Assembly (NCBI GenBank): GCA_025362235.1
Contig: JANYGZ010000066.1
Coordinates: forward strand, 1 to 63,071
Reading direction: 5' to 3'
Source: Ferruginibacter sp.
GTDB lineage: Bacteria; Bacteroidota; Bacteroidia; Chitinophagales; Chitinophagaceae
Length of the DNA stretch: 63,071 nucleotides
The translations under genes were made by a program, and so were the position numbers. Numbering within the stretch: position 1 is the stretch's first letter; every line of letters starts with the position of its first letter. This document shows positions 17,932 through 26,331 of this stretch, in pieces. The notes under the pieces are model-generated. The model searched no databases and had not been told where the DNA came from. It saw only the letters and a list, made by a program, of their open reading frames with translations.

Positions 17932-18738
17932 CTATTTTCTTTTTCCAAACATTATAGTAACATAAGCATTTAAAAATAATTGCTCATATTTTGAATAGGC
18001 CAGTTGTGGGATTGCTTTAGTATAATATTCAGCTGTTACTCCAACATCAATTGCAGTAATAACTTCATTATACCTGCCATAATCGAACCTCAATGCTGCT
18101 TTGGCATAAACCCCAGGGGTAACTTTTAAATCATTCCAACCTTGCCCAAAGTTTGGGCCCGTAGCCTGCAAATTATAAAGATCTTTATTGTTGGTGAACA
18201 AGGCACTATCTGCACTTTGGTATTTTATAGCCTTTCTATAAAGTACCGGGCCTGCTGTATCGTATACATTAAGGTAATACGTTCTTAAAAATGCCATTGA
18301 AATACCCCCACCTACATTACCTGTAATACTAACACCGTTTTTATTGCTTTTATTCCCTAATAAAAACTGTTGTTGCACACCCAATTTTACGGGATAAAAA
18401 TAATTTATTTTTCCAAATATCAATGGCGGCCCAGCGTATTGAGGATTGGTTTGCTTTTCTTCTTTAATATTTTTGCGTTCGGATATATCAAACTGAAACA
18501 AGAGTGATTTCTTTACCGACTGTGCCCGGCCTATTTCTAAAAATGCCCCGTACCCATCATTAATCATTTTAAAACCAACTGCTGTCGACTTGGCATAAGT
18601 AATAACCCCTTCTTCCTCCTGCTTTATCAATGCCTTGATTTTTTGCTGTTTGTCCTGCTTTTTTTCCGTTTTAGTTTGCTGTGCAAATAAACTGGGGGCA
18701 AAAGCCATTGTCAGAAAAATAAAAAATATTTTGCGCAT
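17932..18738 (-). CDS. Outer-membrane beta-barrel-like protein, unknown function
   Basis: A 268-residue exported protein with a signal peptide (MRKIFFIFLTMAFAPSLFAQQ) followed by a short lysine/glutamine-rich segment. Alternating amphipathic strands with aromatic ends (GYGAFLEIGR, LLFQFDIS, YAKAALRFDYGRY) and a terminal strand ending in MFGKRK suggest a small outer-membrane barrel. I do not recognise a named family. It is divergent from the OsmC gene, with 41 bp between the two start codons. A TATTTTTG -7-like box lies at 18767-18774 on the minus strand. Confidence 0.75.
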   Translation of the reverse strand: MRKIFFIFLTMAFAPSLFAQQTKTEKKQDKQQKIKALIKQEEEGVITYAKSTAVGFKMINDGYGAFLEIGRAQSVKKSLLFQFDISERKNIKEEKQTNPQYAGPPLIFGKINYFYPVKLGVQQQFLLGNKSNKNGVSITGNVGGGISMAFLRTYYLNVYDTAGPVLYRKAIKYQSADSALFTNNKDLYNLQATGPNFGQGWNDLKVTPGVYAKAALRFDYGRYNEVITAIDVGVTAEYYTKAIPQLAYSKYEQLFLNAYVTIMFGKRK

Positions 18739-18779
18739 AGTAATTTTTTACTTTAGTAAATTTATACAAAAATAGTAAA

Positions 18780-19184
18780 ATGACAGCAACCATTCTTTAT
18801 GAAGGTAATTTTAGATGCAATGCCCGGCATGTTCAAAGTAATATCGTAATAGAATCTGACGCTCCTACAGATAACCGGGGGAAAGGTGAACGGTTTTCTC
18901 CAACAGATCTTGTATGCACGGCCCTTGCAACCTGCATGATAACTACAATGGCTATGAAAGCCACTGACATGGGGATTGAATTAAAAGATACCAAGGTTGA
19001 TGTAAAAAAACACATGGCAAGCGATCCAAGAAGGATTTCACAAATTGATGTGGCAGTCAGTTTTCCCAAAAATTTAACAATAAATGAGAAAGAAAAAATC
19101 ATTTTACAAAGAACAGGTGATAATTGCCCGGTAATTAAAAGCCTTCACCCGGATGTAATAATAAATGCTACGTATACCTGGTGA
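18780..19184 (+). CDS. OsmC family peroxiredoxin-like protein
   Basis: A 134-residue protein of normal OsmC length. The two redox cysteines lie in LATCMITTM and DNCPVIKSL, as expected for thiol-dependent organic hydroperoxide reductases, with R/E residues in the GERFSPTDL segment. It probably acts as a cytoplasmic dimer in peroxide defence. The gene runs convergently into the DUF2851 gene with a 17-bp overlap of their 3' ends. Confidence 0.92.
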   Translation: MTATILYEGNFRCNARHVQSNIVIESDAPTDNRGKGERFSPTDLVCTALATCMITTMAMKATDMGIELKDTKVDVKKHMASDPRRISQIDVAVSFPKNLTINEKEKIILQRTGDNCPVIKSLHPDVIINATYTW

Positions 19185-20442
19185 CAACTGTTTTTAATAT
19201 CCGGTTGCCTATTGCACACTCTATACAGCGTTTTTTATTGCAGTATTCATTTTTTAACTGTATAAGCGCCTGTGAATCGAAAGCATTTTTATTTTCAATA
19301 TGCAGGGCCGTAAAGGAATTCGTGATGCTGTTTTTTTCTGCAGCTATTTGTTCCATCCATTGCAGCGCTTTGTTTTTAAATGCTTCTTCCCTGTTATAAA
19401 GGCCGTAAGCAAAAACAATGGGAATAATTGTATTGATCAGCAAATTATTAATCATTTGTGTACCCGTATTTTTTTCTTTATACCCAGTTTGTTCATCAAA
19501 AATATAATGGTAATGCCAGTAATCATTGGCAGTAACATTTAATAAATTTTTTACTTCATTTAAGGAATGGCTTTCTTTAACAGCAGAAAATAAATGTGTA
19601 CTTTTATTAATCAGCATTGCCAGTTGCGCCAATCTTACTGTTGGAAAATTAGCCGGCTGCATCCGTAAAAAAAACAGCGGCGCCTGTATTGGCTGCAGTT
19701 TATACTTAGCCTTATAAAACCGGTATTCTTTTTTTAACATTGCAGGATAATCATCTGCAAAATTATTTTCCAACAATCCTGCCTGCCCAAACAATAATGC
19801 TTCTAACTGGTGAATTTGATTTTTGTGTTTTGCCAAAATACTTACCGGCAGCGACCTGGCTATTTTTTCAAAAGCATCACTGTTAACTTTTATGCCAAAA
19901 TTATTTGCAATCAACCACCAAAAAGTTTCTTCCCAATGCTGGTTATTTGCAGCAAGGTGATTAAAAATAACGGCCACTTTATTTTGCAAGCGTTCTGCCA
20001 ATAAACGATCCTTCCAGCTTTTCCAGGTGAGCAAATCTACCTGTTGAATACTTTTTTCGCAGGGAATAAAACCAGTGGCATTCATCAGGTCATCATACCG
20101 TTTTAATAAAAATTTAGACACCCTGTTTTGCAATTCCAGCACAGGAAAGGATAATCCTGCATCCCTATCATTTTCCCAAACAACATGTAATATGATATTA
20201 TTGTAATTTTTATCAGCGCTATGTCTGTGTGTGTGCCAATCAGACGATGCCAGGTGCAACTCTATATTACCTGCCCATACAGTTTGCCCCACAATAATTT
20301 TAGCTTCTAAAAAATCGGGGCCCTGGTTGGTATTTAATAACCCGGGATAAATTATTTTTAAATCTTCCCCATCAGCAGTTACCAGTTGAGTGTTGTTAAA
20401 ATATTGAAACTGCCAGATGTATTGAAGTAATCTTTCCGTCAT
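19168..20442 (-). CDS. DUF2851 family protein
   Basis: A 424-residue protein. The N terminus (LLQYIWQFQYFNN, NQGPDFLEAKIIVG, AGNIELHLASSDWHTH) is diagnostic of this Bacteroidota family. The C terminus ends with a cysteine cluster (CNKKRCIECAIG) that could bind a metal or Fe-S cluster. The function is unknown. It closes a minus-strand run of genes (KdsC-like, UbiA, Maf, DUF2851) with spacings of about 45-67 bp, suggesting one transcript. Confidence 0.9.
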   Translation of the reverse strand: MTERLLQYIWQFQYFNNTQLVTADGEDLKIIYPGLLNTNQGPDFLEAKIIVGQTVWAGNIELHLASSDWHTHRHSADKNYNNIILHVVWENDRDAGLSFPVLELQNRVSKFLLKRYDDLMNATGFIPCEKSIQQVDLLTWKSWKDRLLAERLQNKVAVIFNHLAANNQHWEETFWWLIANNFGIKVNSDAFEKIARSLPVSILAKHKNQIHQLEALLFGQAGLLENNFADDYPAMLKKEYRFYKAKYKLQPIQAPLFFLRMQPANFPTVRLAQLAMLINKSTHLFSAVKESHSLNEVKNLLNVTANDYWHYHYIFDEQTGYKEKNTGTQMINNLLINTIIPIVFAYGLYNREEAFKNKALQWMEQIAAEKNSITNSFTALHIENKNAFDSQALIQLKNEYCNKKRCIECAIGNRILKTVVTRYT

Positions 20443-20509
20443 GATACCGGGTTTTGATTGTAATGATAAACAACGAACATTAAATATTTACCAAACTACA
20501 AAATCATAT

Positions 20510-21079
20510 TCAACACTGCAATAGTGCCTGAACAACCCTGCTCACGGGTAATCCCATCACATTGTAAAAATCGCCGTTTACAGATTTTATACCAACTACG
20601 CCAATCCATTCCTGTATGGCATAGGAACCCGCTTTATCATATGGCTGGTATTTATCAACATAAAACTCTATTTGCTCAGTGCTTAAAGCATGAAACTCAA
20701 CATCTGTTGCATCAGCAAAAGCAATTTCTTTACCGTTATGCAAAATAACCACACCTGTAATCACAGTATGCTTTTGTGCTGATAGTTGAGTTAAAATAGC
20801 AATAGCATCTGCCCTGTCTTTTGGTTTGCCGATTATTTGTTTATTTAATACTACAATAGTATCAGCTGCCAATATTGGTATGGTTGGCTGGCGTGTTTGC
20901 ACAATGGCCAAAGCCTTATTACGGGCTATATGTATGGCAATTTCATCTACCGGTAAATTGTCAGGATATGATTCATCTGTTGACTGTACAATTATTTCAA
21001 AGGGTACTTCTGCCCATTCCAGTAATTGTTTACGACGGGGAGACTGGGAAGCCAAAATAATTTTGGTAATGGGGTTCAT
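20510..21079 (-). CDS. maf: Maf-family nucleoside triphosphate pyrophosphatase
   Basis: A 189-residue protein. It begins IILASQSPRRKQLLEWA, the S-x-S-P-R-R-x-x-L signature, and contains PILAADTIVVLNKQIIGKP and the terminal GDFYNVMGLPV. Maf proteins hydrolyse non-canonical nucleotides such as dTTP/UTP analogues and 5-methyl-UTP. The ATG at 21079 was chosen because the upstream extension to 21121 adds residues not seen in the family. It is probably co-transcribed with the UbiA gene 65 bp upstream. Confidence 0.94.
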   Translation of the reverse strand: MNPITKIILASQSPRRKQLLEWAEVPFEIIVQSTDESYPDNLPVDEIAIHIARNKALAIVQTRQPTIPILAADTIVVLNKQIIGKPKDRADAIAILTQLSAQKHTVITGVVILHNGKEIAFADATDVEFHALSTEQIEFYVDKYQPYDKAGSYAIQEWIGVVGIKSVNGDFYNVMGLPVSRVVQALLQC

Positions 21080-21144
21080 TATACAAACTTGATTTTTAAA
21101 TGTAAGTAAGCCAATGGTCAATATTCACTATTCCCATAATATTT

Positions 21145-22098
21145 TTAAACATACAATTTAAAAAGAAGCATAGATACAATGCCGCTTAACATAACCAATT
21201 TAATAATACTGCTTACCTGGTGATATTGTTGTGTGTTTTGAGCTGTATATAACTTACGCAATATCCATATAAGGGGTGCTACAACCATTATTGAACAATA
21301 AAGTGTTGCTAACCACCAACCCAGTTGTAAAGCATAAAACAAAATAATAGATAAGGCGCCTGGTAAAACCACCAGCCAAACCCCTGCAAATACTTTGGAA
21401 GATGGTATTCCCCAAACAATCGGCATTGTTTTACAATTGTATTTTGCATCGCCCTGTATGTCTTCAATATCCTTTACCACTTCCCGTACCAGCGAAATAA
21501 TAAATGCAAAGCCGGCATATAATACTGCAAATTTAAAAATGCGGTTCATTGCGGTAAAAATTTCTTGTGGAAATTGTATGGTAAAATGATAAGTATTATT
21601 GGCTGCAAAATAAAGAACCATGACCGTCCAGGCCGTTAATAATGAAATGATGATGTTTCCGGATAACAATTGTTTTTTAAAAGTGGTTGAGTAAACCCAT
21701 AGCAATAAAGCACACAGAAGGTTTGCAATAATAATAATAAAGCTGGTTTTAAAAGAAACATAGAGGCTAATTAAAAGCCCTACAGAAGTAATAACCCAGT
21801 GTAATAAAATAGCGCTCCGCCGTTTAATTATTTTTTCAACCACCATTTTATCAGGCTTGTTTACCTGGTCAATATTTATATCAAAATAATCATTGATGAT
21901 ATACCCTGCAGCAGCAATAAAAACAGAGGCTGTCATTAGCAAATAAAAAATGGGTTGTGTTAGCGTATAGGGAAGCCCGCTATAACTTTCAGGTAGTGAT
22001 GGAACAATAATACAGTAATAAAAAAGAGATTGCGTTAAAGCTATAAAAATAAGGTTTGGCCAACGTATTAAACGAAAAAAGGCAAATAATAATTTCAT
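21145..22098 (-). CDS. UbiA-family prenyltransferase (geranylgeranylglycerol-phosphate type)
   Basis: A 317-residue membrane enzyme with about nine hydrophobic segments. The two aspartate-rich motifs are NDYFDINIDQVNKPDK and DIEDIQGDAKYNC, which bind Mg-prenyl diphosphate. Bacteroidota homologues are annotated as geranylgeranylglycerol-phosphate geranylgeranyltransferases, but the acceptor cannot be read from sequence; a menaquinone or haem role is less likely given the neighbours. It lies between the KdsC-like phosphatase and maf in the same direction. Confidence 0.88.
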   Translation of the reverse strand: MKLLFAFFRLIRWPNLIFIALTQSLFYYCIIVPSLPESYSGLPYTLTQPIFYLLMTASVFIAAAGYIINDYFDINIDQVNKPDKMVVEKIIKRRSAILLHWVITSVGLLISLYVSFKTSFIIIIANLLCALLLWVYSTTFKKQLLSGNIIISLLTAWTVMVLYFAANNTYHFTIQFPQEIFTAMNRIFKFAVLYAGFAFIISLVREVVKDIEDIQGDAKYNCKTMPIVWGIPSSKVFAGVWLVVLPGALSIILFYALQLGWWLATLYCSIMVVAPLIWILRKLYTAQNTQQYHQVSSIIKLVMLSGIVSMLLFKLYV

Positions 22099-22154
22099 GC
22101 TTTATTGGTGTTATTGGATTAAGCATCGCATATGAAGATGAAATACTCACTATT

Positions 22155-22673
22155 TTATTTCGAAACTATCCCTGTTTCAAGATCCCAATGGCCATTTAAT
22201 TTCAGTACTTTTTCTATTATATCTCTTCCACATCCCCTGCCGCCATTTACCGGAGAAATATATTTGGATATTTGTTTAATCTCGTTAACTGCATCTGCCG
22301 GGCAGCAGGGCAATCCAACCAGTTGCATTGCACTAAAATCGGGTATATCATCGCCCATATACAATACCTCTTCCCATTTTAAATGATGCTGCTGAACGTA
22401 TTCCAGCAATTTTTCTTTTTTATCATGCACCCCTAAATAAATATCTTTTATACCTAGCCCTGCTAATCTATACTTTACCGGCGTTGATTTTCCGCCCGAA
22501 AGAATAACTACACGGTATCCTTTTTTTACAGCAAGCTGTAAACCAAAACCATCTTTAATATTCATGCTGCGTACCCAATCACCCTGTACTATTAACAACA
22601 TATCCGTAGCCAATACACCATCCACATCAAAAACAAAAGTTTTTACCGGTTTAAATAATTCTAAAATATTCAT
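22155..22673 (-). CDS. kdsC: KdsC/YrbI-like HAD phosphatase
   Basis: A 172-residue HAD hydrolase without a cap domain, the length of 3-deoxy-D-manno-octulosonate-8-phosphate phosphatases. Motif I is FDVDGVLATD, motif II VILSGG, motif III the lysine following VKYRLAGLGI, and motif IV YMGDDIPD. KdsC removes phosphate from KDO-8-P in lipopolysaccharide core synthesis. No kdsA, kdsB or kdsD adjoins, so another sugar-phosphate substrate is possible. The ATG at 22673 matches the family start. Confidence 0.85.
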   Translation of the reverse strand: MNILELFKPVKTFVFDVDGVLATDMLLIVQGDWVRSMNIKDGFGLQLAVKKGYRVVILSGGKSTPVKYRLAGLGIKDIYLGVHDKKEKLLEYVQQHHLKWEEVLYMGDDIPDFSAMQLVGLPCCPADAVNEIKQISKYISPVNGGRGCGRDIIEKVLKLNGHWDLETGIVSK

Positions 22674-22742
22674 AGTACAATAATAAGCAGCCCGCAATTT
22701 AACAGAAGTAAAAACTATCAGTCAATCAATTTATCAACTTTA

Positions 22743-22979
22743 TTATTTTTGACTATCACGCCATTCATATACCCAACTGCTCTGTATCATTTCCAAATGG
22801 CCTTCATTACTTTGTTCAGGTGTACCTACAAAATTAGGAATTTCCAATACCCATTTGTGCAGGTCCGTAAAACGGATGCGGTATATTTTACTTTCCGTAA
22901 AATCATCGCCAAAACGCTCATGCAGCTTCATGGCTATGTCTTCGTAATCGTTCCAGTGTATGGGTGGTTCAAAGGTCAT
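22743..22979 (-). CDS. iscX: Fe-S assembly protein IscX (YfhJ)
   Basis: A 78-residue acidic protein. The pattern HWNDYEDIAMKLHERFGD, then RFTDLHKWVLEIPNF and a tryptophan-containing terminal helix is the IscX fold. IscX binds the cysteine desulfurase IscS and iron and tunes cluster assembly. A 2Fe-2S ferredoxin gene lies 121 bp upstream on the same strand, as iscX and fdx often do. iscS, iscU and hscAB are not in the window. It is slightly longer than the E. coli protein (66). Confidence 0.93.
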   Translation of the reverse strand: MTFEPPIHWNDYEDIAMKLHERFGDDFTESKIYRIRFTDLHKWVLEIPNFVGTPEQSNEGHLEMIQSSWVYEWRDSQK

Positions 22980-23100
22980 AAATAAAAAAATGCTAATTAG
23001 ATAATCTACTAATGTTGTTAAAATTTGGTTCTTTTAAATAACTGATAAAAGCCTCACTGCTGAATAATTAACTAATAACTAATTCAGTTAATAAAATTTC

Positions 23101-23436
23101 TTATTCTCCTAAAAATTGTGTTTGATCAGGCAAAGTAAGTACAATATTACCATCTCCTTCCTGCAATACACACTGGCAACCCAATCGTGAATTAATGCGT
23201 GGACTTACTGCCCTGTCAATAAAATCTTCTTCCCTGTCATTCAGCTCTTCTAAAAATTCGTCTCCTTCATCAATATAAACATGGCAGGTGCTGCAGGCGC
23301 ATACACCCCCGCAGTTATGATGAAGATTAATATCATTTTTTAAAGCAACTTCCAACAGTGACTGTCCATCCTCTATACCGGTAAAAGTAATTGGTTCAAG
23401 CCCTTTTTGTTGAAATCTAAAAGTAATAGTGTACAT
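23101..23436 (-). CDS. 2Fe-2S ferredoxin, ISC/adrenodoxin type
   Basis: A 111-residue ferredoxin. The cluster ligands fit C42, C48 and C51 in NCGGVCACSTC and C87 in LGCQC, the spacing of ISC/adrenodoxin-type ferredoxins. An acidic helix (EGDEFLEELNDREED) would contact partner proteins. It probably feeds electrons into Fe-S cluster assembly with IscX downstream. Extra cysteines C46 and C89 flank the site. An exact -7-like box (TACGTTTG, minus strand) ends 20 bp before the ATG. Confidence 0.93.
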   Translation of the reverse strand: MYTITFRFQQKGLEPITFTGIEDGQSLLEVALKNDINLHHNCGGVCACSTCHVYIDEGDEFLEELNDREEDFIDRAVSPRINSRLGCQCVLQEGDGNIVLTLPDQTQFLGE

Positions 23437-23456
23437 AATTTGTAAAGTTCGGGATG

Positions 23457-23464
23457 CAAACGTA
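23457..23464 (-). promoter_or_regulatory. Possible -7 element for the ferredoxin gene
   Basis: Read on the minus strand this is TACGTTTG, matching TAnnTTTG, 20 bp upstream of the ATG. The nearest TTG is only about 12 bp further upstream, so the -33 box is not convincing. Confidence 0.3.
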
Positions 23465-23635
23465 CAGTAGAATTACCAATTAAGGAAAACTTATACTAAT
23501 TACCCAATGTTTACAATTTTGAAAAACTGCAATAGAAATTATATACTCACTTCTTTTGTTACTATTTAAAAAATTTGCATATAAAAAAGCATTTCGCTAT
23601 TTTTCGCTTTCATTATTAATTTTATTACCGCCATT

Positions 23636-24283
23636 ATGTTATACAATAAAATTTATTTAAAATTATTTCTTGCAACCCTTTTACTAAGTATGGTAAATGC
23701 ATGCAATAACAGCAATGATAAAAAACAAACAAGCGATATAAAAAAAGATACTGTTGAAAAAAAAGCAGCAATACCTGAAAAAAGAATAACGCCAACCAAG
23801 GCGCCTGTTATAAATATAACAGATACCGTTTCAATAAAACAATTGGTGCTTTGTATGAAAGACAGTGCTGCCAACAGTGAACGTATTGGGATAAAATTAG
23901 CAGCAATATATGGTGTAAAACTTGGTGCAGTAATTAAAAAAAACAAGTTAAAAGTTACAGGCGCTCCAATGGCATGGTATAAAAGCCAAAAAGCACCCTT
24001 CTTTTTTGAAGCCGGTTTACCGGTAGATAAAAAACCTGCAAAATTACCCAAAGGTGTAACCATTAAACAAACAGGAAGCGACAGTGTTGTAGTGGCACAT
24101 TTTTACGGGCCGTATGATCTAACGCCACAGGGATATACTGCGTTAGAAGACTGGATTAAAGATCATAAGAAAAAAATTATTCAAGCGCCTTATGAAGTAT
24201 ATGTTGGCGATCCGATGGATAAGAATGGTAAATTAATAGATCCCTATAAGGTACAAACTGATATTATTTTTACCTGGAAATAA
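23636..24283 (+). CDS. Probable lipoprotein with GyrI-like effector-binding domain
   Basis: A 215-residue protein. The N terminus has a hydrophobic stretch ending near a cysteine (LLSMVNAC), a loose lipobox, then a charged linker rich in lysine and threonine. Residues about 95-215 resemble a GyrI-like/SOUL-type effector-binding domain (FFFEAGLPVDKKP, VVVAHFYGPYDLTPQGYTALEDWI, YEVYVGDPMDKNGK). Such domains bind small molecules, but no ligand can be assigned. It stands alone and converges on the DUF2520 gene. Confidence 0.75.
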   Translation: MLYNKIYLKLFLATLLLSMVNACNNSNDKKQTSDIKKDTVEKKAAIPEKRITPTKAPVINITDTVSIKQLVLCMKDSAANSERIGIKLAAIYGVKLGAVIKKNKLKVTGAPMAWYKSQKAPFFFEAGLPVDKKPAKLPKGVTIKQTGSDSVVVAHFYGPYDLTPQGYTALEDWIKDHKKKIIQAPYEVYVGDPMDKNGKLIDPYKVQTDIIFTWK

Positions 24284-24286
24284 GCT

Positions 24287-25045
24287 TCACGGATTCATAA
24301 TACTATCTGTCATTTTCAAATAAATATTATGTATTGCCGGATATTGTGCCAGCAAACCCAAATGTTTTTGCAGAGTTTGAATATCTTTTCTGGCGGCAGG
24401 GCCTGTTCTCATTTCACCAGGTAAATGATGGCGGAGGCGAAGCGCTGTTTCTTCAATTAACGGCAATAACAATTTAAAATCTACCCCTTCTTTATTGCAA
24501 TAATCTGCGGCTAGCGCATAAAGGTGATTAGTAAAATTGCTTACCAATACTGCTGCTACATGCAACTTTAGCCGCTGCTCATCGGTGGCAATATTCACGC
24601 TACCGGATATGGTATCTGCAAACTCCTGCAATGTTTTTAATGCTTCCGCTGTATTGGCATCTATCAATAAAGGAATATCCTGTTGCAGTTCCATATTTTG
24701 TTTTCGTAAACTTTGCAAAGGATACAAAACGCCATAATTATAAGTTACATTTTTAAGTACTTCTTTTGAAACAGAACCTGCTGTATGTACCACTAATTTA
24801 TTTCCAAGGTGGTAGGTTTCATCAAGCTGGCTCATAGCGGTATCTGTAACTGCTATCAGGTACAGGTCTGCCGATTTATCAAGTACGCCACTATTATCTG
24901 CAAAAGAACAGCCCAATTCGTTAGCCAAAACTGCTGCATTGTCGGCTTTACGGCTAACAACCTGTAGCACTTCGTGCCCTGCTTTTTTAATAAGCCTCCC
25001 TAATACTGTAGCAACATTACCGGCACCCACAATTACAACTTTCAT
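24287..25045 (-). CDS. Rossmann-fold and DUF2520 domain protein
   Basis: A 252-residue protein. The N-terminal NAD(P)-binding fold begins VVIVGAGNVATVLGRLIKKAG and resembles ProC/F420-dependent oxidoreductases. The C-terminal helical DUF2520 domain starts near residue 130 and contains HVAAVLVSNFTNHLYALA. The family is common in Bacteroidota; its reaction is unproven. It lies at the 5' side of a minus-strand cluster of iscX, KdsC-like, UbiA and Maf genes but is separated from them by the plus-strand lipoprotein gene. Confidence 0.88.
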   Translation of the reverse strand: MKVVIVGAGNVATVLGRLIKKAGHEVLQVVSRKADNAAVLANELGCSFADNSGVLDKSADLYLIAVTDTAMSQLDETYHLGNKLVVHTAGSVSKEVLKNVTYNYGVLYPLQSLRKQNMELQQDIPLLIDANTAEALKTLQEFADTISGSVNIATDEQRLKLHVAAVLVSNFTNHLYALAADYCNKEGVDFKLLLPLIEETALRLRHHLPGEMRTGPAARKDIQTLQKHLGLLAQYPAIHNIYLKMTDSIMNP

Positions 25046-25064
25046 ATTATTATCTTTGTTACAT

Positions 25065-25910
25065 ATGCAATTAAAACAAAAATTAGCAATAAGTTATATA
25101 AGAACAAAATTTAAACTGTTGTCGCTTATTTCAAAAAGAAAAACTGCAGAGAAAGTTTTTGAGCTATTTTGTATGCCACTTTTGAAATCGCCAACCCGGG
25201 CAAGAACTGTATTTACATGGGCCGAAATACTGCGTTTTAAAATGGACGGAGTAACTATACAGGGCTACAGATGGAACAAAGACAACCCACATAAGATATT
25301 AATTCTGCATGGCTTTGGATCTGCTGCATATAATTTTCACGCTTATATAGTAGCTATGCTCGACAAAGGGTACCAGGTACTTGCCTTTGATGCGCCGGCA
25401 CATGGCAACAGCGAAGGACGCACTGTTAACGCCATGCAATATTGCGAAATGATTAAAAAAATAATTAAACTATATGGCCCTGTCAATGGCTTTCTGGCAC
25501 ATTCATTTGGTGGTATTGCCCTTAGCCTTGCAATGGAAAATGCCCCGCATGATGAAAATACCAAAATAGTTTTTATTGCTCCTGCTACTGAAACAACTAC
25601 TGCTATTGATACTGCTTTTAAACTTTTAAAAATAAATGATAAAGCCGTACGGGATGAGTTTGACAGGATTATTTTTAATAAAGGTGGCCATCTTCCAAAA
25701 TGGTACTCTATGAAAAGAGCGATGGAAAATATAAAGGCAACCATACTTTGGATACATGATGAAGATGATGATATAACGCCAGTTTCAGATGCCTTGAAGG
25801 TAAAAGAAAAAGGCTTTAAAAACATTGAGTTTATTATTACAAAAGGGCTGGGCCACCGAAATATATACAGGGATGCCGCTATAAGAAAAAGGGTAACAGC
25901 GTTTCTTTGA
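25065..25910 (+). CDS. Alpha/beta hydrolase
   Basis: A 281-residue protein. The fold signatures are the oxyanion region LILHGFGSAAYNF, the nucleophile elbow AHSFGG, an acid in HDEDDDITP and the histidine of GLGHRNIY. It has no signal peptide. The substrate cannot be assigned. The ATG at 25065 was chosen; an upstream in-frame start at 24939 would run through the divergent DUF2520 gene and is not credible. The 19-bp gap to that gene implies tightly packed divergent promoters. Confidence 0.85.
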   Translation: MQLKQKLAISYIRTKFKLLSLISKRKTAEKVFELFCMPLLKSPTRARTVFTWAEILRFKMDGVTIQGYRWNKDNPHKILILHGFGSAAYNFHAYIVAMLDKGYQVLAFDAPAHGNSEGRTVNAMQYCEMIKKIIKLYGPVNGFLAHSFGGIALSLAMENAPHDENTKIVFIAPATETTTAIDTAFKLLKINDKAVRDEFDRIIFNKGGHLPKWYSMKRAMENIKATILWIHDEDDDITPVSDALKVKEKGFKNIEFIITKGLGHRNIYRDAAIRKRVTAFL

Positions 25911-26331
25911 TTGCAGCATTACCCTTTAATCAGCAAAAAATAGGCACCGTTTTTATTGCAAGTTTTTATATAAATCCTGTAGTTTTTATTAATTGCAACA
26001 GCACAATAATCCGCACTGTTTTCTATAGCAGTTTACAAGAAAAATTTTGATTTTTCAATTTTAAACTAATATTGCAGTTGAAATTGTTGTGCGAATCACG
26101 CTTCCGTTTGCGTAAAACCGCTATATAAAAAGTGTTTTGATGGAAAGGAATTAAACAAATTGTAATCACAAACAATTGAGCCCGGCCCTTTACTACAACG
26201 GTTTTCTATAACGATAAATGCCAGTAAAATAAAATGATTCATCTCCCTTGTACCTAATTTTACCAGGGATTGAGGTTTATAAACCCCATCTGCCGATGCC
26301 CTTTTACCAGGGAAAAAGCAAAAAATAAATT
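25911..26331. other. 421-bp intergenic region upstream of topA
   Basis: No credible gene. A 12-bp direct repeat TTTTACCAGGGA occurs at 26258-26269 and 26302-26313, just before topA. The rest is AT-rich without a recognisable promoter or RNA. Confidence 0.5.
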